A DNA stretch of 64,000 nucleotides from Undaria pinnatifida (GCA_012845835.1 JABAKD010000025.1:2825153-2889152); one strand, 5' to 3'; positions 11,201 to 22,237 are shown, counted from the stretch's first letter. A program made the numbers and translations. The notes: generated by a model not told the origin, from the sequence alone.

Positions 11201-14200
11201 CACCACCACTATCATCACCCCTCTGCCCGCTGCACTCAGCATCGCCACCAGAAACACCACTACCACCACCACCACCCTCATCATCAACGCCACCATCGCC
11301 ACCAACACCATGACCGCCCCAATCAGATCCACCAGCACCGACATTGCCGCGGCTCACCATGCTCGACAAGAGTTCCATCATGTCACTGTTTGACGAGCCT
11401 CTGGCGGTAGGCGCATCGTCCGACGGGGGAGAGTTGGTAAGCTCGTTCACCTTCTTCATGTTCTCCTGCAAAACCACACAACAAACGACAAGAAAAGACG
11501 ACAAAAAACGATGCCTGGCCAATCAGCGACAAGTGCTTCACTCCGCGACAACTCGCCAAGCAGCGCATAGACAAACCCGTGGTCATCGGGATATTCACAC
11601 CACAAAAAAAACACCAACACCAACACCAACACCAACACCAAACGCCTGCCAATACAGTATGCCAAACTAATATCACGTGTGAACGCTCCCGTGCAAGCGG
11701 GACAACTCGCCCTACTCTCAAAACAGTACATTTCACAACTCCCTTCAGCTCCGCGTGGCCTTTGAACATTTTACACTTTGGAAAGCTTGACGACGCAGTG
11801 CAATGTTTTTCCATCTGCGCACACCTTTCCCCGGCACGAGATTCGGCGTGCGAGCGGAGTTACGGGTGCCCAAAATCAGAGGGGGACGCCCCGAAGAGCA
11901 CTTGCCACCCAGGCTTCGTCGAAAACTGCCATCTATCAAAATTTCCGAAAAATTCTGCTGAGGGGAGAGAGATAAAAAAATATCAGAGAGCTACGTATTC
12001 TATAGCAGCACATGTGACATGTACAGCAGTAGGAACTGTGATGGAGCTACGCATGTACTGTCAACGTTGCTACGTACGCTATGTCCTACGTACAGCATCT
12101 ACAGCAACAACTCCGAGAGAGCTACGTATGGGCGTATGTAGTCTACAGCACAGAATGGCACAGAACGCGTGATATGTACAGCAGCAGTGGTAGTAGCAGC
12201 TGTGATGGAGCTGAGCATGAGCTGTCAACGTTGCTATAACACGTACGGTATGTACCACGCACAGTATCTACGGCAGCAGCTGCTGCGGTCTTATCTTTCT
12301 ATGCAGCAACGCTGTGGGCCATCGCATGTGTCCGTTTTTCGTTTTCCGTTAATAAACGGACTCTGCAACGTCCGTCCCGTTTAAAATTGCGCGAACGGTG
12401 CGCGCACACATCACACTTTTCCCCTTCAGCCTTTCACCTCCCTCTCGAAAATCATCAACGGTGCTGGCGCTGTTTCCCTTTCCCAACTCTCGGAACGTTT
12501 CCCCCAACAAGCGTGCGTGTACGTGTTCCCCACCTTTTTTTCTCTTCTGTCTCTGCGCGTTGTGCTTGAGTACTCAGACTTTTCAGCGGTAACTTTAGGT
12601 CTTCAGTACTCAAGAGTTTCCAGCGGCAACTTTGGGGATTACAAATTCGTCGCTTCTCATGCTTTCCATCATGGTAGCAGATATGGTCTGACTTCCGGCG
12701 TGGGTTTTGCATTTTTCGCGTTCTTAGTGTCGGGGAGTTGGGCTGATTGCTCTAATTGACAATGTGTTTTTTTTCTGCAGTTGTGGTAGTATTTTTCCAC
12801 TAGATAAACATACGGAATTCGTCTTCCACCCTTCAGTGCTCTCGGCGCATGTCATGCCGTCCGAATCCTTCTCCGGATTCAGCTAAGGCCTGGCTACTAC
12901 CTTTGCCAACGGAGTTTTTCCTTACATATACTACGTTTCATCCACAGTTTTTTATTTTTTTCAACCGCGGTTTTCTTTCTATTTTCTTCTCGTTTATTTC
13001 TTGCCTATCCACAACACCACAGTTCTCCCTACTATGCACAACCTCCTTATTAGCGTTTTGTTTCGTCTTTCCAGTTCGTCTATGCAGTGCACCAGCACTT
13101 ACCTTCACAAATGCCTGTGCGCAAAAGCAATCCCTACAAAACCCACCATTTCCAATGGCATATGTTTCAAATACATGTAGTACCTCAAGCTCTTGGGTAC
13201 CGTCCATTACCTTCCCCTTCTCTTAGCCACGTCCTTTTCGCGCAACTATTGTGGAGGGCGGGGTCGCCCCGCCCGGTCCTTGTATTAACATTATTATTAA
13301 CAGTAACATGAACACCACCACAAACACCATAAACCAACACCAACACCAACACCAACACCAACCTTAACACCAACCTTAACACCAAACACCAGCACCAACA
13401 CCACCATACCATCACAACTCAACGGGCGTGGATGCGTATGAGAGCATGGACAGGAACGCGCTGCTGCGCTCCTTATCGGCCTGTCCAGCATTTTCCGGGA
13501 AAATCAAGCCTTTTCCCCATGTACTGAAGTATCAAAAAGGGCACGAGAAAGCCGCATGTTGCTCTCCCAGTTCTCGAGCGGGTTGGTCTCACAAATCACG
13601 CGCCTTGTGTCATGCAGCGCACAGAGCCTTCATGATGAACCACCGCCGACCCCTCGTGCCACTACAGCAAATAGGGCCGTGCTCGTCGCGCTGCGGCTTG
13701 AGGAAAATAGCATCCAACGCTCTGACTTCACTCCCGGTACTATACACCGAGTGTCCAAACATTCATGCAAATGCATACCATGTTCAAAAAAGGCACATGT
13801 TGTCACGGATTGCCAGCCGACACTACAGCATCAGGAACGGTTTAAACCAATTTGAATTTTATTACTCAACACGAAGTCTCGCCAAACGGTTGGTGTTATC
13901 GCAGCTGACACTAAAGCATTAGAAACGGTTTAAACCAAATCGAAATTTTGTTATTCAACACGAGGCCTCGTCAAACGGTTGGTGTCATAATATACCATAC
14001 ACCCAACCCTGTACTACTTCCACAGTGCCGCAAGAAATGCTCGCCTCGTCTTTGTCTGCGTCCTTGTCCTGCATCCAGTAAAAGAACCGTCGGTTACCGG
14101 CTATCTCCATCAGAAACACGCGCTCTCCCTCTCGCCCAGTGTCCACCTTCTTGTACACGGCCTCCTCCGGCAAAATTATGATATCCTGTACAATCACAAA

Positions 14201-15082
14201 TAATATGAAGGGCCAACACACCCATGAAAACGCCGGTCAAAACTTCATGAAATCCCCACAGAACATCGTTACATGTAACGATGGAAATTGTGCAATAATG
14301 TGGCACGGGAGAACCGACACGTGCAAACTGACGTACGTAAGGTTTTATTAGTCCACTGGAAACGTATTGGGAGCCTCTTAATCTGCTTAACACGGTCATG
14401 AGTTCAGGTCAGAACAGCACAAACAACGACAACAGCGAGTGCACAGGCAGCGCGCGCTCCATGGCCTGTAATTACCCGTACCAGTACCTCTCGGCAAGTT
14501 TTATTGTGCTTGCGCCTTCTTTTAATCCTTTGCTTTATTAATAGTTTTCTCCGCGCAAGCATTTCAACGCGTGTAAGCCTTCAACCTCTCTCCCCTCCTA
14601 AAAAAGCCAGGCCCCTCGTACGTGTTGACTACGTATCTCTTTCGAGAAAATAGCACAAACAAAAAAATATGGTCTACTGGACGTACGTCTACTATGTACC
14701 GCGTTTACACCGTGTACCCCTTTCCCCTCTTACACAATACAGGTACCCCATACACGTTAAAAACTCTTTTGGGGAAAACAGCAAAAACGCAAACAAATTA
14801 CTAAGTACTTCAACCAATATACTTGTTATACTTTGGGGGGGAGTGTTGGAAATTCACCGCTGTAGCAAAAGAGGGACGAAATGTATATACGAAGTATATT
14901 CAAATTCGACTTACATCGACTACCGAGCCGCTAGGCCGCTCCTTCCACGCGAAGTGCATCAGTTGGTCGTCGGGCCCCTTGAAGAGACTGATGCTTCCCT
15001 TGCGGAGGTCAGGGCTGATGTGGAACTTGTCGCCTCCCTTGTCGACCACCTCCATTTTTCCGGCCTTGAACGTGAGCAATGG
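7841..15082 (-). CDS. RPN13: RPN13/ADRM1 proteasomal ubiquitin receptor (five exons seen; first exon uncertain)
   Basis: This is the 19S proteasome subunit that binds ubiquitin through its Pru domain, docks on Rpn2, and recruits UCH37 through a C-terminal DEUBAD domain. Exons on the minus strand are 15082-14915, 14185-14045, 11465-11358, 9908-9771 and 8203-7841, all joined in phase 0. Exons 1-3 give a continuous Pru domain: FKAGKMEV, SPDLRKGSISL, LMHFAWKERPSG, DIIILPEEAVYKKV, RRFFYWMQDKDADKDE, then ENMKKVNELTNSPP. Compared with human ADRM1, the ubiquitin-contact Leu56 is kept, Phe76 is Leu and Asp79 is Glu. Exon 4 has LNIQNLQSILQNMG, the segment that precedes DEUBAD in the family. The DEUBAD helices themselves were not found between 9770 and 8204. 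The last exon is a disordered Ala/Gly/Glu-rich tail ending KEEPAE. The N-terminus would come from a further exon (candidate at 29354-29413). Confidence 0.88.
8471..8698. mobile_element. Diverged relative of the 4-bp-TSD MITE family
   Basis: The layout follows the MITEs at 3033 and 58456. A CAACCAAGGCTGGGTATT left end is followed by GGGCCACTCGCA. Further on comes CGCGAGTG, then CCGCTGAAAAAAACAGGCCC, with an imperfect inverted right end AATACCAACCTTATAGTTG. No clear target duplication was found. It lies in the RPN13 interval where the DEUBAD exons are expected. Confidence 0.45.
8665..9145. repeat. Two diverged ~100-bp copies, 8665-8765 and 9044-9145
   Basis: Both copies start ACGGTG(C/T)TCGCGA, continue with GTRGGTMGGAAAACA and end with a CAAGGC/CAAC word. 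They frame an AT-rich 280-bp spacer. This may be the remains of a small transposon inserted in the RPN13 intron. Confidence 0.4.
9771..9908 (-). CDS. RPN13: RPN13 exon: Gly-rich linker plus LQSIL segment
   Basis: Forty-six codons. A Gly/Ala-rich linker is followed by NIQNLQSILQNMGFSPQEQ. The acceptor is AAATTTCAG and the donor is GTGACA. In ADRM1 the matching segment (LSDLQSILATM) lies directly before the DEUBAD domain. Confidence 0.85.
10560..11345. repeat. CCA/CAT trinucleotide tract with a 201-bp internal duplication
   Basis: This low-complexity tract fills the RPN13 intron between exons 11358-11465 and 9771-9908. Positions about 10590-10790 and 10791-10991 are two near-copies, offset by 201 bp. 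The frames read as His-rich on plus and Gly/Asp-rich on minus. The minus frame is open and in phase with the upstream exon. Confidence 0.9.
11358..11465 (-). CDS. RPN13: RPN13 exon: end of Pru helix and start of linker
   Basis: Thirty-six codons from ENMKKVNELTNSPP to MMELLSSM, with acceptor TTTTGCAG and a strong GTGAGC donor. The frame stays open into the following intron, which encodes only a Gly/Asp-rich tract, so the donor is the more likely end. Confidence 0.82.
11606..11640. repeat. CCAACA hexanucleotide microsatellite
   Basis: About five to six CCAACA units. The same hexamer recurs at about 13330-13395 and, reversed (GGTGTT), at about 37438-37470. Confidence 0.85.
12018..12290. repeat. 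Two-copy tandem repeat of ~158 bp
   Basis: Copy 1 starts at about 12018 and copy 2 at about 12176. Both contain GTACAGCAG, CTGTGATGGAGCT, CTGTCAACGTTGCTA and a late ACAGYATCTAC. It lies in the RPN13 intron between exons 14045-14185 and 11358-11465. Confidence 0.65.
13330..13395. repeat. AACACC hexanucleotide microsatellite
   Basis: Interrupted AACACC units inside the same RPN13 intron. Confidence 0.85.
13809..13988. repeat. Two-copy tandem repeat of ~90 bp
   Basis: Both copies contain GAAACGGTTTAAACCAA and later CAAACGGTTGGTGT. The repeat lies just downstream of the Pru exon at 14045-14185, within the intron. Confidence 0.75.
14045..14185 (-). CDS. RPN13: RPN13 exon: second half of Pru domain, apparent GC donor
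   Basis: Forty-seven codons starting DIIILPEEAVYKK and ending QDKDADKDE. The acceptor is TTGTACAG. The reading frame aligns with human ADRM1 without a gap only if the exon ends at GAG followed by GCGAGC, that is a GC-AG intron. A GT donor 21 bases further on would add seven residues inside a conserved helix. Confidence 0.88.
14915..15082 (-). CDS. RPN13: RPN13 exon: first half of Pru domain
   Basis: Fifty-six codons between a TTGCTTCAG acceptor and a GTAAGT donor. It contains FKAGKMEV, DLRKGSISLF and HFAWKERPSGSVVD, colinear with the first beta strands of Pru. An in-frame stop just upstream means an earlier exon must supply the start. Confidence 0.9.
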
Positions 15083-17850
15083 CTGAAGCAAACATCACAA
15101 AAACACATAATAAAACACGTAGGAGCGTTAAAAACACAGACAACAAAAACGCATACCAGGTACGCACAAATGATCTTTTTGCAATAAGACGAAAACAACA
15201 AAGAGCAAACAAACAAAAAGCGTTTAAAAGACAGAAAAAAAAAACAGATACAGTACCAAAGAGCATGCGCACAAGGGGATTGGGGCGGAGCGGGCGTGAT
15301 CATGGAGTCAGGGCCTTTAGTATGGTGATGCTGAAACCAATACAATGTATTCGCACACAAAAAGACATACCTGATACCTCGTTCATACATTTTTTGTGAT
15401 ACATTTTTTGTGTAGGTTTAATTAATGAGCATTATAAAGTGTATACACTTTACATTTGCATAGCATGTTAGTATACCATACAGATATCTATGCACTTTAT
15501 TTGTAACGCGTTTTTCTATCCCATACTAAAAACCACATAGCTATAATAATCAATTAATCAAGAACAAGTCGATTTAAATATGATCAGAAATAATCAGTAT
15601 TGGAAAACGTGGCTACTCATGATAAATTTGGTCGATATTAAAGTGTTGGCGCTTCTTTAAATTTTGACTATAACGACCATTTCTGTTTCCCCGTTACCGA
15701 AAGTTCGCAAAAAAAAAAAAATGTAGGTATACGCAAATTTGCTGCTGCTATGTAAATTTGAAAGGCAAAATTACATGAAAGGCAAAATTACATAAGTGCC
15801 ACAAAAATATACATAGAGCCGAATTAGACAAGAACCACGTTATACAATTGGTCAACGTCTCCCCGGCCCTTTAATCACCTCTGTGGTTGGTCAAGTACAC
15901 CCGACGAATACTGAGCAGGCGCTGGGAAAACAGAGCAAGAAAACACGCTGCCTTGTGACTCATTGCCGCGCAGCATCGCTTGACCTTCGTGCAAGACGGT
16001 GCGTGCCGACACGGCCCTCGTCTGCGTGATAGGCGTTCGGCCGAGCTATGCCATGGTGGGGGGGAGGGCTGGTGATGTGGCGGTGGCGGATTCCCTGCGC
16101 GTTTGTGCCTTTTTTGTCCGTTGACCTTGCCGTTTGCGGGACCCATCGCCTTAGCAGCAGCAGCAGCATGCTGCAGCTCTGTACAGAATTGTGGCTGCCA
16201 TCAGATAGATGAAACATGGACTCGGCCCGCTCCGACGAGACAGACAGGAAAAATAAGAGACAGCTAGCTGTGGTCGCCGGGTACATCTCCTCAGAGGATC
16301 AGAGACTCGCCCGTCTTTCTGTCTGGTGCTTCTTCTTCTCCTGCCTCTGTCTCTGCTTATCGTGTAGTGTGTCTGAAGCCGCATTTTTGCCGTGAGCTCT
16401 TTTATCGTAACCATGAACCGGCACCAGGTACCATGGTACCCGGTACCTGGTATAAAATACGAGTACTCGCGTACGTACATAAAGCCTCTTGCTGCGCTGT
16501 TTTTGACGGGTTTTTTCTTCCTTGGTCACTATATGCTGGGACGAGAGCGGCAGGGCGTGGGGAAACGATGAGACGCAGACCGTGCAGAGAAGATTTACCG
16601 TACTCTGCTATGATGTACTCCGTATGATGTATGATGTATGATGCACGTTGCTGTGCTGCGGCCGGGTTCAGCGCCTCTGGAGGGCTCGACGTATCAACTC
16701 ACACTCAGGAACACAACAACGGCAGCAACGATGTTTTCGGTACACAACACTAAATATGAGATAGTTACTTCTTACAAAAGACAATATCTGCAAACAAATT
16801 TACATCGCAGCACATCGGTTCGCTTTCCGCGAAGATCATAATTTCAAACTAAATTTCAAAATTTCTGTATCGCCAAACGGAATAACTTCATTTTTAGTTT
16901 TCATTACCGATGGGTGTGCTATGTTGCAATTTCGTTTTGCGCCAACACTCTACTGCTGTATTACCAACCCTAATGCAGACCTCCTGCGCGTGTCGTCAGA
17001 AACAAAGAGTCAAATTTCCACCCGGGACTGTCATAAGTCGCATGGCTGATGGTGATGGAGTGACAAGCATCGAAGTGCAAGGCAATGCAGTGCAGTGCAG
17101 TGCAGCGGAGCAGTGCAGTGCCATGCAGTAGTGAAAAACGATTTACAATGCACAGCAATGCAATGAAGTTTCGCCGTAATGCCGATAGCGAGAGGGGCGC
17201 AACAGCTTGATTCGTCTACCTCCACATGGATCTGCGGTATCATACCACCCCATGCACAGCGATCCTCTTCACTCTTGACTCTTGACATGGAGGCCAACAG
17301 GTTTCGATTTGACATGGACGCTAACAGATGCCCAACTTCGACAAAAAAAATCATACTATATCACGAAGCATAGCCAGCAATCTATCAAGGCAGGGTGCTG
17401 GGCAGCTTTATGAGCACCATTGCCAGGTACAGCTTCAACGCGTATGCCTTGAGAGCAAGGACGGCATTGATAACTCGAAATAGGTGCATGGAACATACCA
17501 CAGCACAAGGCAAGTGTTGTAATACGACGGGCCAGGATAAATTACAGAAAGCCCCTAATGGTGGGCAGACACAACTGGTGCACATATTATATGAAGTGAA
17601 GAGCGATTGAGCAAGCGCTTCCCGAGCATGGCATGCATCTGTGAGAAACATGCTTCTTGTCTCTACGTACTCCCCGGACCGCCACACAATCATTTCGTAC
17701 ACCCGAGCGCACAAAACACATCGTATTGGTACAGCAGTACCAGTATGCGTGTGGGACCGAGCGTCAACTGTCGCTGTTATCACCAATCGTTCAGAGTTGA
17801 ATCACAAATCACCAATCGCTCTTCGCTGATTGTTAATACAGGAGTAGGAC
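15083..17850. other. Gene-poor stretch upstream of the first confirmed RPN13 exon
   Basis: The stretch is AT-rich at 15400-15860, with a short CCATGGTACC-centred palindrome at 16423-16453 and a GTGCA repeat near 17085-17125. No start exon that would join RPN13 in phase 0 with a good donor was found here. Confidence 0.5.
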
Positions 17851-17856
17851 TCCAAT

Positions 17857-18149
17857 ATGGCCTTCCCCAGTCTTCCGCCCTCGGGGGCGTTCACCGCCAC
17901 TGATGGAACAGTGATAGATTATCATGAGTTGATTACAAAAACCAACGACCAAGAACTTTCAAGTCCAGAGCTAAAAAAACTCCAGTGTCGAGGCCTTCTC
18001 GCCTCAACGGCGGCGCGGCCGTACTGTGGGAGAAGCCGAAGAACAAAAGTCGGGCGGTGTACAGGAATGTGCGTTTTCATTTTGAGGAAATTGAAACAAA
18101 TAAGAAGGCGGCCAAGCTGAGAAAGACCAAGCGTGCACCAACCCCGTGA
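17857..18149 (+). pseudogene. Unrecognised coding-like fragment in two frames
   Basis: One frame starting at 17857 reads MAFPSLPPSGAFTATDG and VIDYHELITKTNDQELSS, and appears protein-like. From about 17990 the protein-like frame is a different one (AVLWEKPKNKSRAVYRN, then FHFEEIETNKK) and stops at 18147-18149. The switch could reflect a decayed gene or an unseen intron. The function is unknown. It converges on the minus-strand exon at 18173. Confidence 0.35.
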
Positions 18150-18172
18150 AAACGGCGCAGGGCCATTAGTAC

Positions 18173-18287
18173 TTCTGGATCGTCATCACCGGTTTCATGC
18201 ACACTTGTCCATCTTGCAGTTTGCCGTCTTCCTCCAATTTCAAAATGAAGGCACGTACCGCAGGGGTTAGGGGGAGAAAAGCCTGCC
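18173..18287 (-). CDS. Probable C-terminal exon of an unrecognised minus-strand protein
   Basis: The minus frame reads AFILKLEEDGKLQDG then QVCMKPVMTIQKY followed by TAA. The composition is protein-like and unlike its repeat-rich surroundings. The acceptor is not certain: either GCCAGGCAG upstream, or an AG after a CTAAC and pyrimidine run. It may be the last exon of the plastid-targeted gene starting at 19982, but no intermediate exon was found. Confidence 0.4.
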
Positions 18288-18398
18288 TGGCAACCCTGGA
18301 TCTGAGTCACGTCTACGGAGGGAGAAAGAGAAAGAAAAAGTGTGAAGATAATAGATGGAATGGGCAAAAAGAAGAAAAAAACTCCCGAATACAGTCTT

Positions 18399-18790
18399 CT
18401 CGCCAAAACGAACCCTTTGCTAACGCTGTGATTTAGCTCTCACCAACGCACGTATCCTGATAACTACAATCTCGCTACAGCGAGCTAACAAAATACTGCA
18501 ATTTTCCTCTCACCAACCCAAGCCTTCCGAAAAGTGCCTGCTCGCCAAAGCGAGGCAATAAAACACAGGGGCTTGGCTCCCACCCACGCACGTCTCCTCA
18601 ACAATGCCGTCTCGTCGAAGCGAGCTACCAAAAGATTGCGATTTAGCTCCAACCAACTCACATATCCCGAAAACTGCCTCTTCGCCAAAGCGAGCCAACA
18701 AAACACTGCCTGCGACTTGGGTCCCACCAACACACGCTTTCTGAAAACTTCCTTCTCGGCAAAGCGAGCCAAAAAAAAAACTCCAACTCC
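18399..18790. repeat. ~70-bp tandem array with CTCGC-CAAA-GCGAG hairpins, array 1
   Basis: Six degenerate units begin near 18399, 18471, 18541, 18611, 18680 and 18755 (spacing 69-75 bp). Each carries a five-base stem CTCGC/GCGAG with a four-base loop, then AACAAAACACTGC, TTAGCTCC or TTGGGTCC, CCAACNCAC and CCGAAAA. The same units recur at 20060-20460 in the same orientation. Confidence 0.88.
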
Positions 18791-19586
18791 AACCGTTGCC
18801 TGCCTTAGCACACGCACGATACGTTACAGACTGGCCTTTTTCAGGTATTATCGGGTCCAAAACAGGCGCTGTGCGCCAAGAGCATTCAGAACGTTCGTCT
18901 ATTTGGATTCCCATACTGTAGTAACATCGTCGAGACTACTGCAGACGGGGGGTCTATTTACGCATACATTAACACTTGTATCCGGGTGTACGTGATCTGT
19001 CTTTGGTGATGCCCTTCGGCTCGACGCTACCAGGTACTTGCTACGGCGGCACCCACACCCACCCAGTAGTTGCTACCATGGACATCCTGCAAGATCATAC
19101 TGCAATTTTTCAAGTTGTGGTGTGAGTATTTACTGTAGAGTGAGTATCTACTGTACGGAAGAGTAAGAGTTCAAGTTCAACGAGACCAACCTCTTCTCTC
19201 TCTCCCTTTCGCTCGCCATCTCCTTGTCAGCAGCATAGTAGCAGCAGGGGTCGGCAGGCAGCAGCGCTGGAGGCGCTACAAGCCGCAAGCCACACCGATA
19301 GTCAGCTGCGTAACAGCGGACCAGTACCGCACAACCAGACACAGCACCCATTCCGTCGGCAGCCAAACCACGCACATCCGCGCAAACATACCAGGGCGAA
19401 CATGAACCCTACTCCCCAAAGTACGCCGTCTATCGTATTGGCTATATGTAATTGCTCCTACTGCTGTTGAACGCGCATTGGGTTGGGCATTCACGTACAA
19501 GGTACAGCAGTAGTACCAGGTACTTGGTATGGCACGGTTGCAACACTGGATCGCATCATGCACTCTCTGCTTCGAATCAATCATAC

Positions 19587-19982
19587 CTGAGCTTCGCCAT
19601 CAAACATGAAGTCTACATCGCTGTCTCGAAGCTGCTGCGTGTCCTCGAGATTCGCCATCTGTAGCTCGGATCTCGAGTAGGACCTCTTATCGTGCCCACC
19701 GCGTCCAAACAAAGCTTTTGCCCACCCTTCACCCATTTCCCGGAGTTGGGCTCGTCGTCCTGGAACGCCGTGCTCATCTATGCCGATTCGTGAGGAGGAG
19801 CAGAAGGCGAGACGAGAGGCTGTTTGCCGTCGAAAGGTGGATCGATGGCATCCGCGGGAGGCTCGTGAGGAGAAAAAATCTTGCTCTTGAACCTTATACA
19901 GCACAACCAGCAGCGCAAATACCACGGGACTCCAGGGACCTCCGGCAACTCCATGTTTTTCAAGACGTGGCGATCTTAGCAT
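19587..19982 (-). CDS. First exon of an unrecognised, probably plastid-targeted protein (copy A)
   Basis: One hundred and thirty-two codons, ending at CAG before a GTATGA donor. It is homologous to 29780-30169: both share AGGPW, a hydrophobic stretch (VVFALLVVL here), GEGWAKALFG and a QQLRDSD helix end. The start was chosen by alignment with copy B. The hydrophobic core is followed by a charged stretch, and the Ala-Phe site of copy B is not preserved, so targeting may be damaged. The function is unknown. Confidence 0.5.
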
Positions 19983-20059
19983 CGATCGAATGCACGGCAG
20001 TTGTGTGGCTTGGTGGCTGTGGTTTAGCTCCCACCAACTCACCACTCCCTATAACCGTT

Positions 20060-20460
20060 CTCGCCAAAGCGAGACAACAAAAACTGCGACCTGGGTCCAA
20101 CCAACGCAGTTTTTCCGAAAACCGCTTCCTCGCCAAAGCGAGCCAACAAATAACTGCTGTGACATCACACAAATCACACACGGAATTTCTGCCCTTCTGG
20201 GTCTATCTCTCCAAAAAATCCCTCTCGCCAAAGCGAGCTACCAATACACTGCCGTGATTTAGCACCAAAAAAAAAAAATCACGATTCCGGAAAATTGCCT
20301 TCACGTCAAAGCGAGACATCCAACCACTGCGACTTGAGTCCCACCAAACGCGTCTGTCGAAAACTGTCTTCTCGCCAAAGCGAGACACCAGAACACAAAA
20401 ATACACTACTCTGCTGTTACATCGTTTCTCGCCAAAGCGAGCAAAAAAAAAACAGGCCTG
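20060..20460. repeat. ~70-bp tandem array with CTCGC-CAAA-GCGAG hairpins, array 2
   Basis: Six units begin near 20060, 20129, 20223, 20302, 20371 and 20428, with the same hairpin and the same CCGAAAA and CCACCAA words as array 1. It sits immediately upstream of the exon at 19982, while array 1 lies downstream of it. Confidence 0.88.
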
Positions 20461-20484
20461 GCCTCGGCGCCAAATTCTGAAACG

Positions 20485-20830
20485 GTAGAGCACGGCACGG
20501 TTACGCGCGAATCACGGTTAATTCACGGTTCCGCTTCCACGGTAATCACCTGCCAAGGTTTTGTTGATACGGTAATCAGCAACCACGGTAGTTGCACGGG
20601 TACGCTGCCACGGTAATCGTCCACCACTGTTTTCTTGGTACAGTTATCGGCGACCACGGTAAATGCACAGTCAAGCTTCCGCGGTAGTAAGCCACCACGG
20701 TTTTCTTGGTACAGTTATCATAAACCACGGTATTTGCACCGCTAGGCTTCCGCGGTACTCAATCGCCACGGTAACACCGCAGTAGCCGTTGTACGGTAAG
20801 CTGTCACCATGGTAAGTTATGGAAACACGA
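20485..20830. repeat. CACGGTAA-rich degenerate repeat, block 1
   Basis: About fifteen CACGGT or CGCGGTA words occur in roughly 60-90-bp units (GCTTCCGCGGTA, TTTTCTTGGTACAGTTATC). The block opens with AGCACGGCACGGTTACG, the same word that opens block 2 at 22238. Confidence 0.75.
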
Positions 20831-21217
20831 AAAACTCATGATGGTAAGATTCTGAGGATCTCGCTTTATATCTGTACCTTTGTGCGTATCACTCGTTGTT
20901 ATCACGGAAAGGAATTTCGCCGCCGCAAGACATGCTGAAGCGTCCCGGGACCGGAACGAAACAGCCCACGAATAGAAAAACGCAGAAACTAAACAAGATA
21001 CTCCGTACGTGAACTCCTAATTGCCATATGCCTCGTGTGTGTTACCAACAACGTACTCCATCAATACGCCAGGTGCAAATACCAACCTGTGTGTTGTGTG
21101 TCTACACTACACTGCCATTTAACACGGATGACACCACACTCCCCGTGGATAGCACACACCCCTACAAATGCACGCCAGGGGGTATATTTTTTCAACAACT
21201 GTGTTTCGACCGTCACT

Positions 21218-21972
21218 TTATCACCGGGGGTACGTTGATTACCACATCCCCTTAGAACGTACGCCTGATAACATATCAAACTCCGAAGTATCACAACCGC
21301 CGGACACCATTCACCCACGACACGCACACACCGGCATGGACACCGGTACCAGCATGGAGGCAACTGCTGCGCCCAATCACAGTGGGCCGATCGCGCCTGC
21401 GGCCCGGACCCCACCGGTACCTGCTGCTGCCGCACCTCGAGCGAGGATCACATCGCTCTTGTCTGGGTCCATCCTACCCACCGGTACCGGTACTGGTACT
21501 GCGACTCCTGCCGTCGCTCAAACCCCGACAACGGGTATCAGTACCCGTGAAGAGAAAATGCTCTGGCAGCAGCACCCGACACTTCAGCCACAGGGCCTTG
21601 AGACCCCGGCAGCAGCTCCAGAATTGCCAGCCACGCCCCCTTATTGGGACAACCCCTGTAACACAACTCCATGTTATCACACCCCCTGCAGTCTGCCGGG
21701 GTCTGTTCACACTCCATAGCAATCAAAGATACCGGTAGCACACCCCCTCGAAATCGCACACCCTGTCCTTTGGACGAGTCTGCTCGCACTCGTTCACAAC
21801 CGACGTCCCGTTTTCACACCCCCTCGTTATCACAGCAGCTTTTTCACACACCCCAGCTGCGGGGCTCCCGTGCATGGTGCTTATCACCGGGGGTACGCTA
21901 GATACCACACACCTCTATGAAAGTACCCCCAGTGATGATATTTTCGAAGGTCAATAAGTTATCACCGGGGTA
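21218..21972. repeat. Segment bounded by TTATCACCGGGGGTA words
   Basis: TTATCACCGGGG occurs at 21218, 21881 and 21958 on plus, and its inverse GTACCCCCAGTGAT at 21923. Between them lies a Pro/Thr/Ala-coding low-complexity stretch with repeated CACACCCCCT words. This could be a small transposon with imperfect inverted ends, but no target duplication is clear. Confidence 0.4.
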
Positions 21973-22237
21973 TGCTCTCATCCATGTTACACGAGTATCT
22001 TACTACGCCTCGAAAACAAATGTACTCCGGAGTATTAGATTTCCGGTATGTATACAAAGTATAAGCCGGAGATTGCCTTCGTTTGAGGGTGCGCCCAGAG
22101 CCCAGGGGAAGAAATGCGGAATATTGCGTGCCGTGCTACAGCAGCAGTTGACGGCTATTTGTTTGGGAATTGATACCGCGGTAGGACGAAGTCACAGCAT
22201 TGTTAATGTTTTGTACGGTGCTTGATAAGTCCGTTTT

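Noticed and set aside
10257-11522. 421-codon minus frame and 319-codon plus His-rich frame as genes
   Set aside because: Both are readings of the CCA/CAT repeat; only the first 36 codons after the acceptor at 11465 match RPN13.
18399-20460. CRISPR-like array
   Set aside because: The spacers are homologous to each other, not unique, and the spacing varies from 57 to 94 bp; this is a degenerate tandem repeat in a eukaryotic genome.
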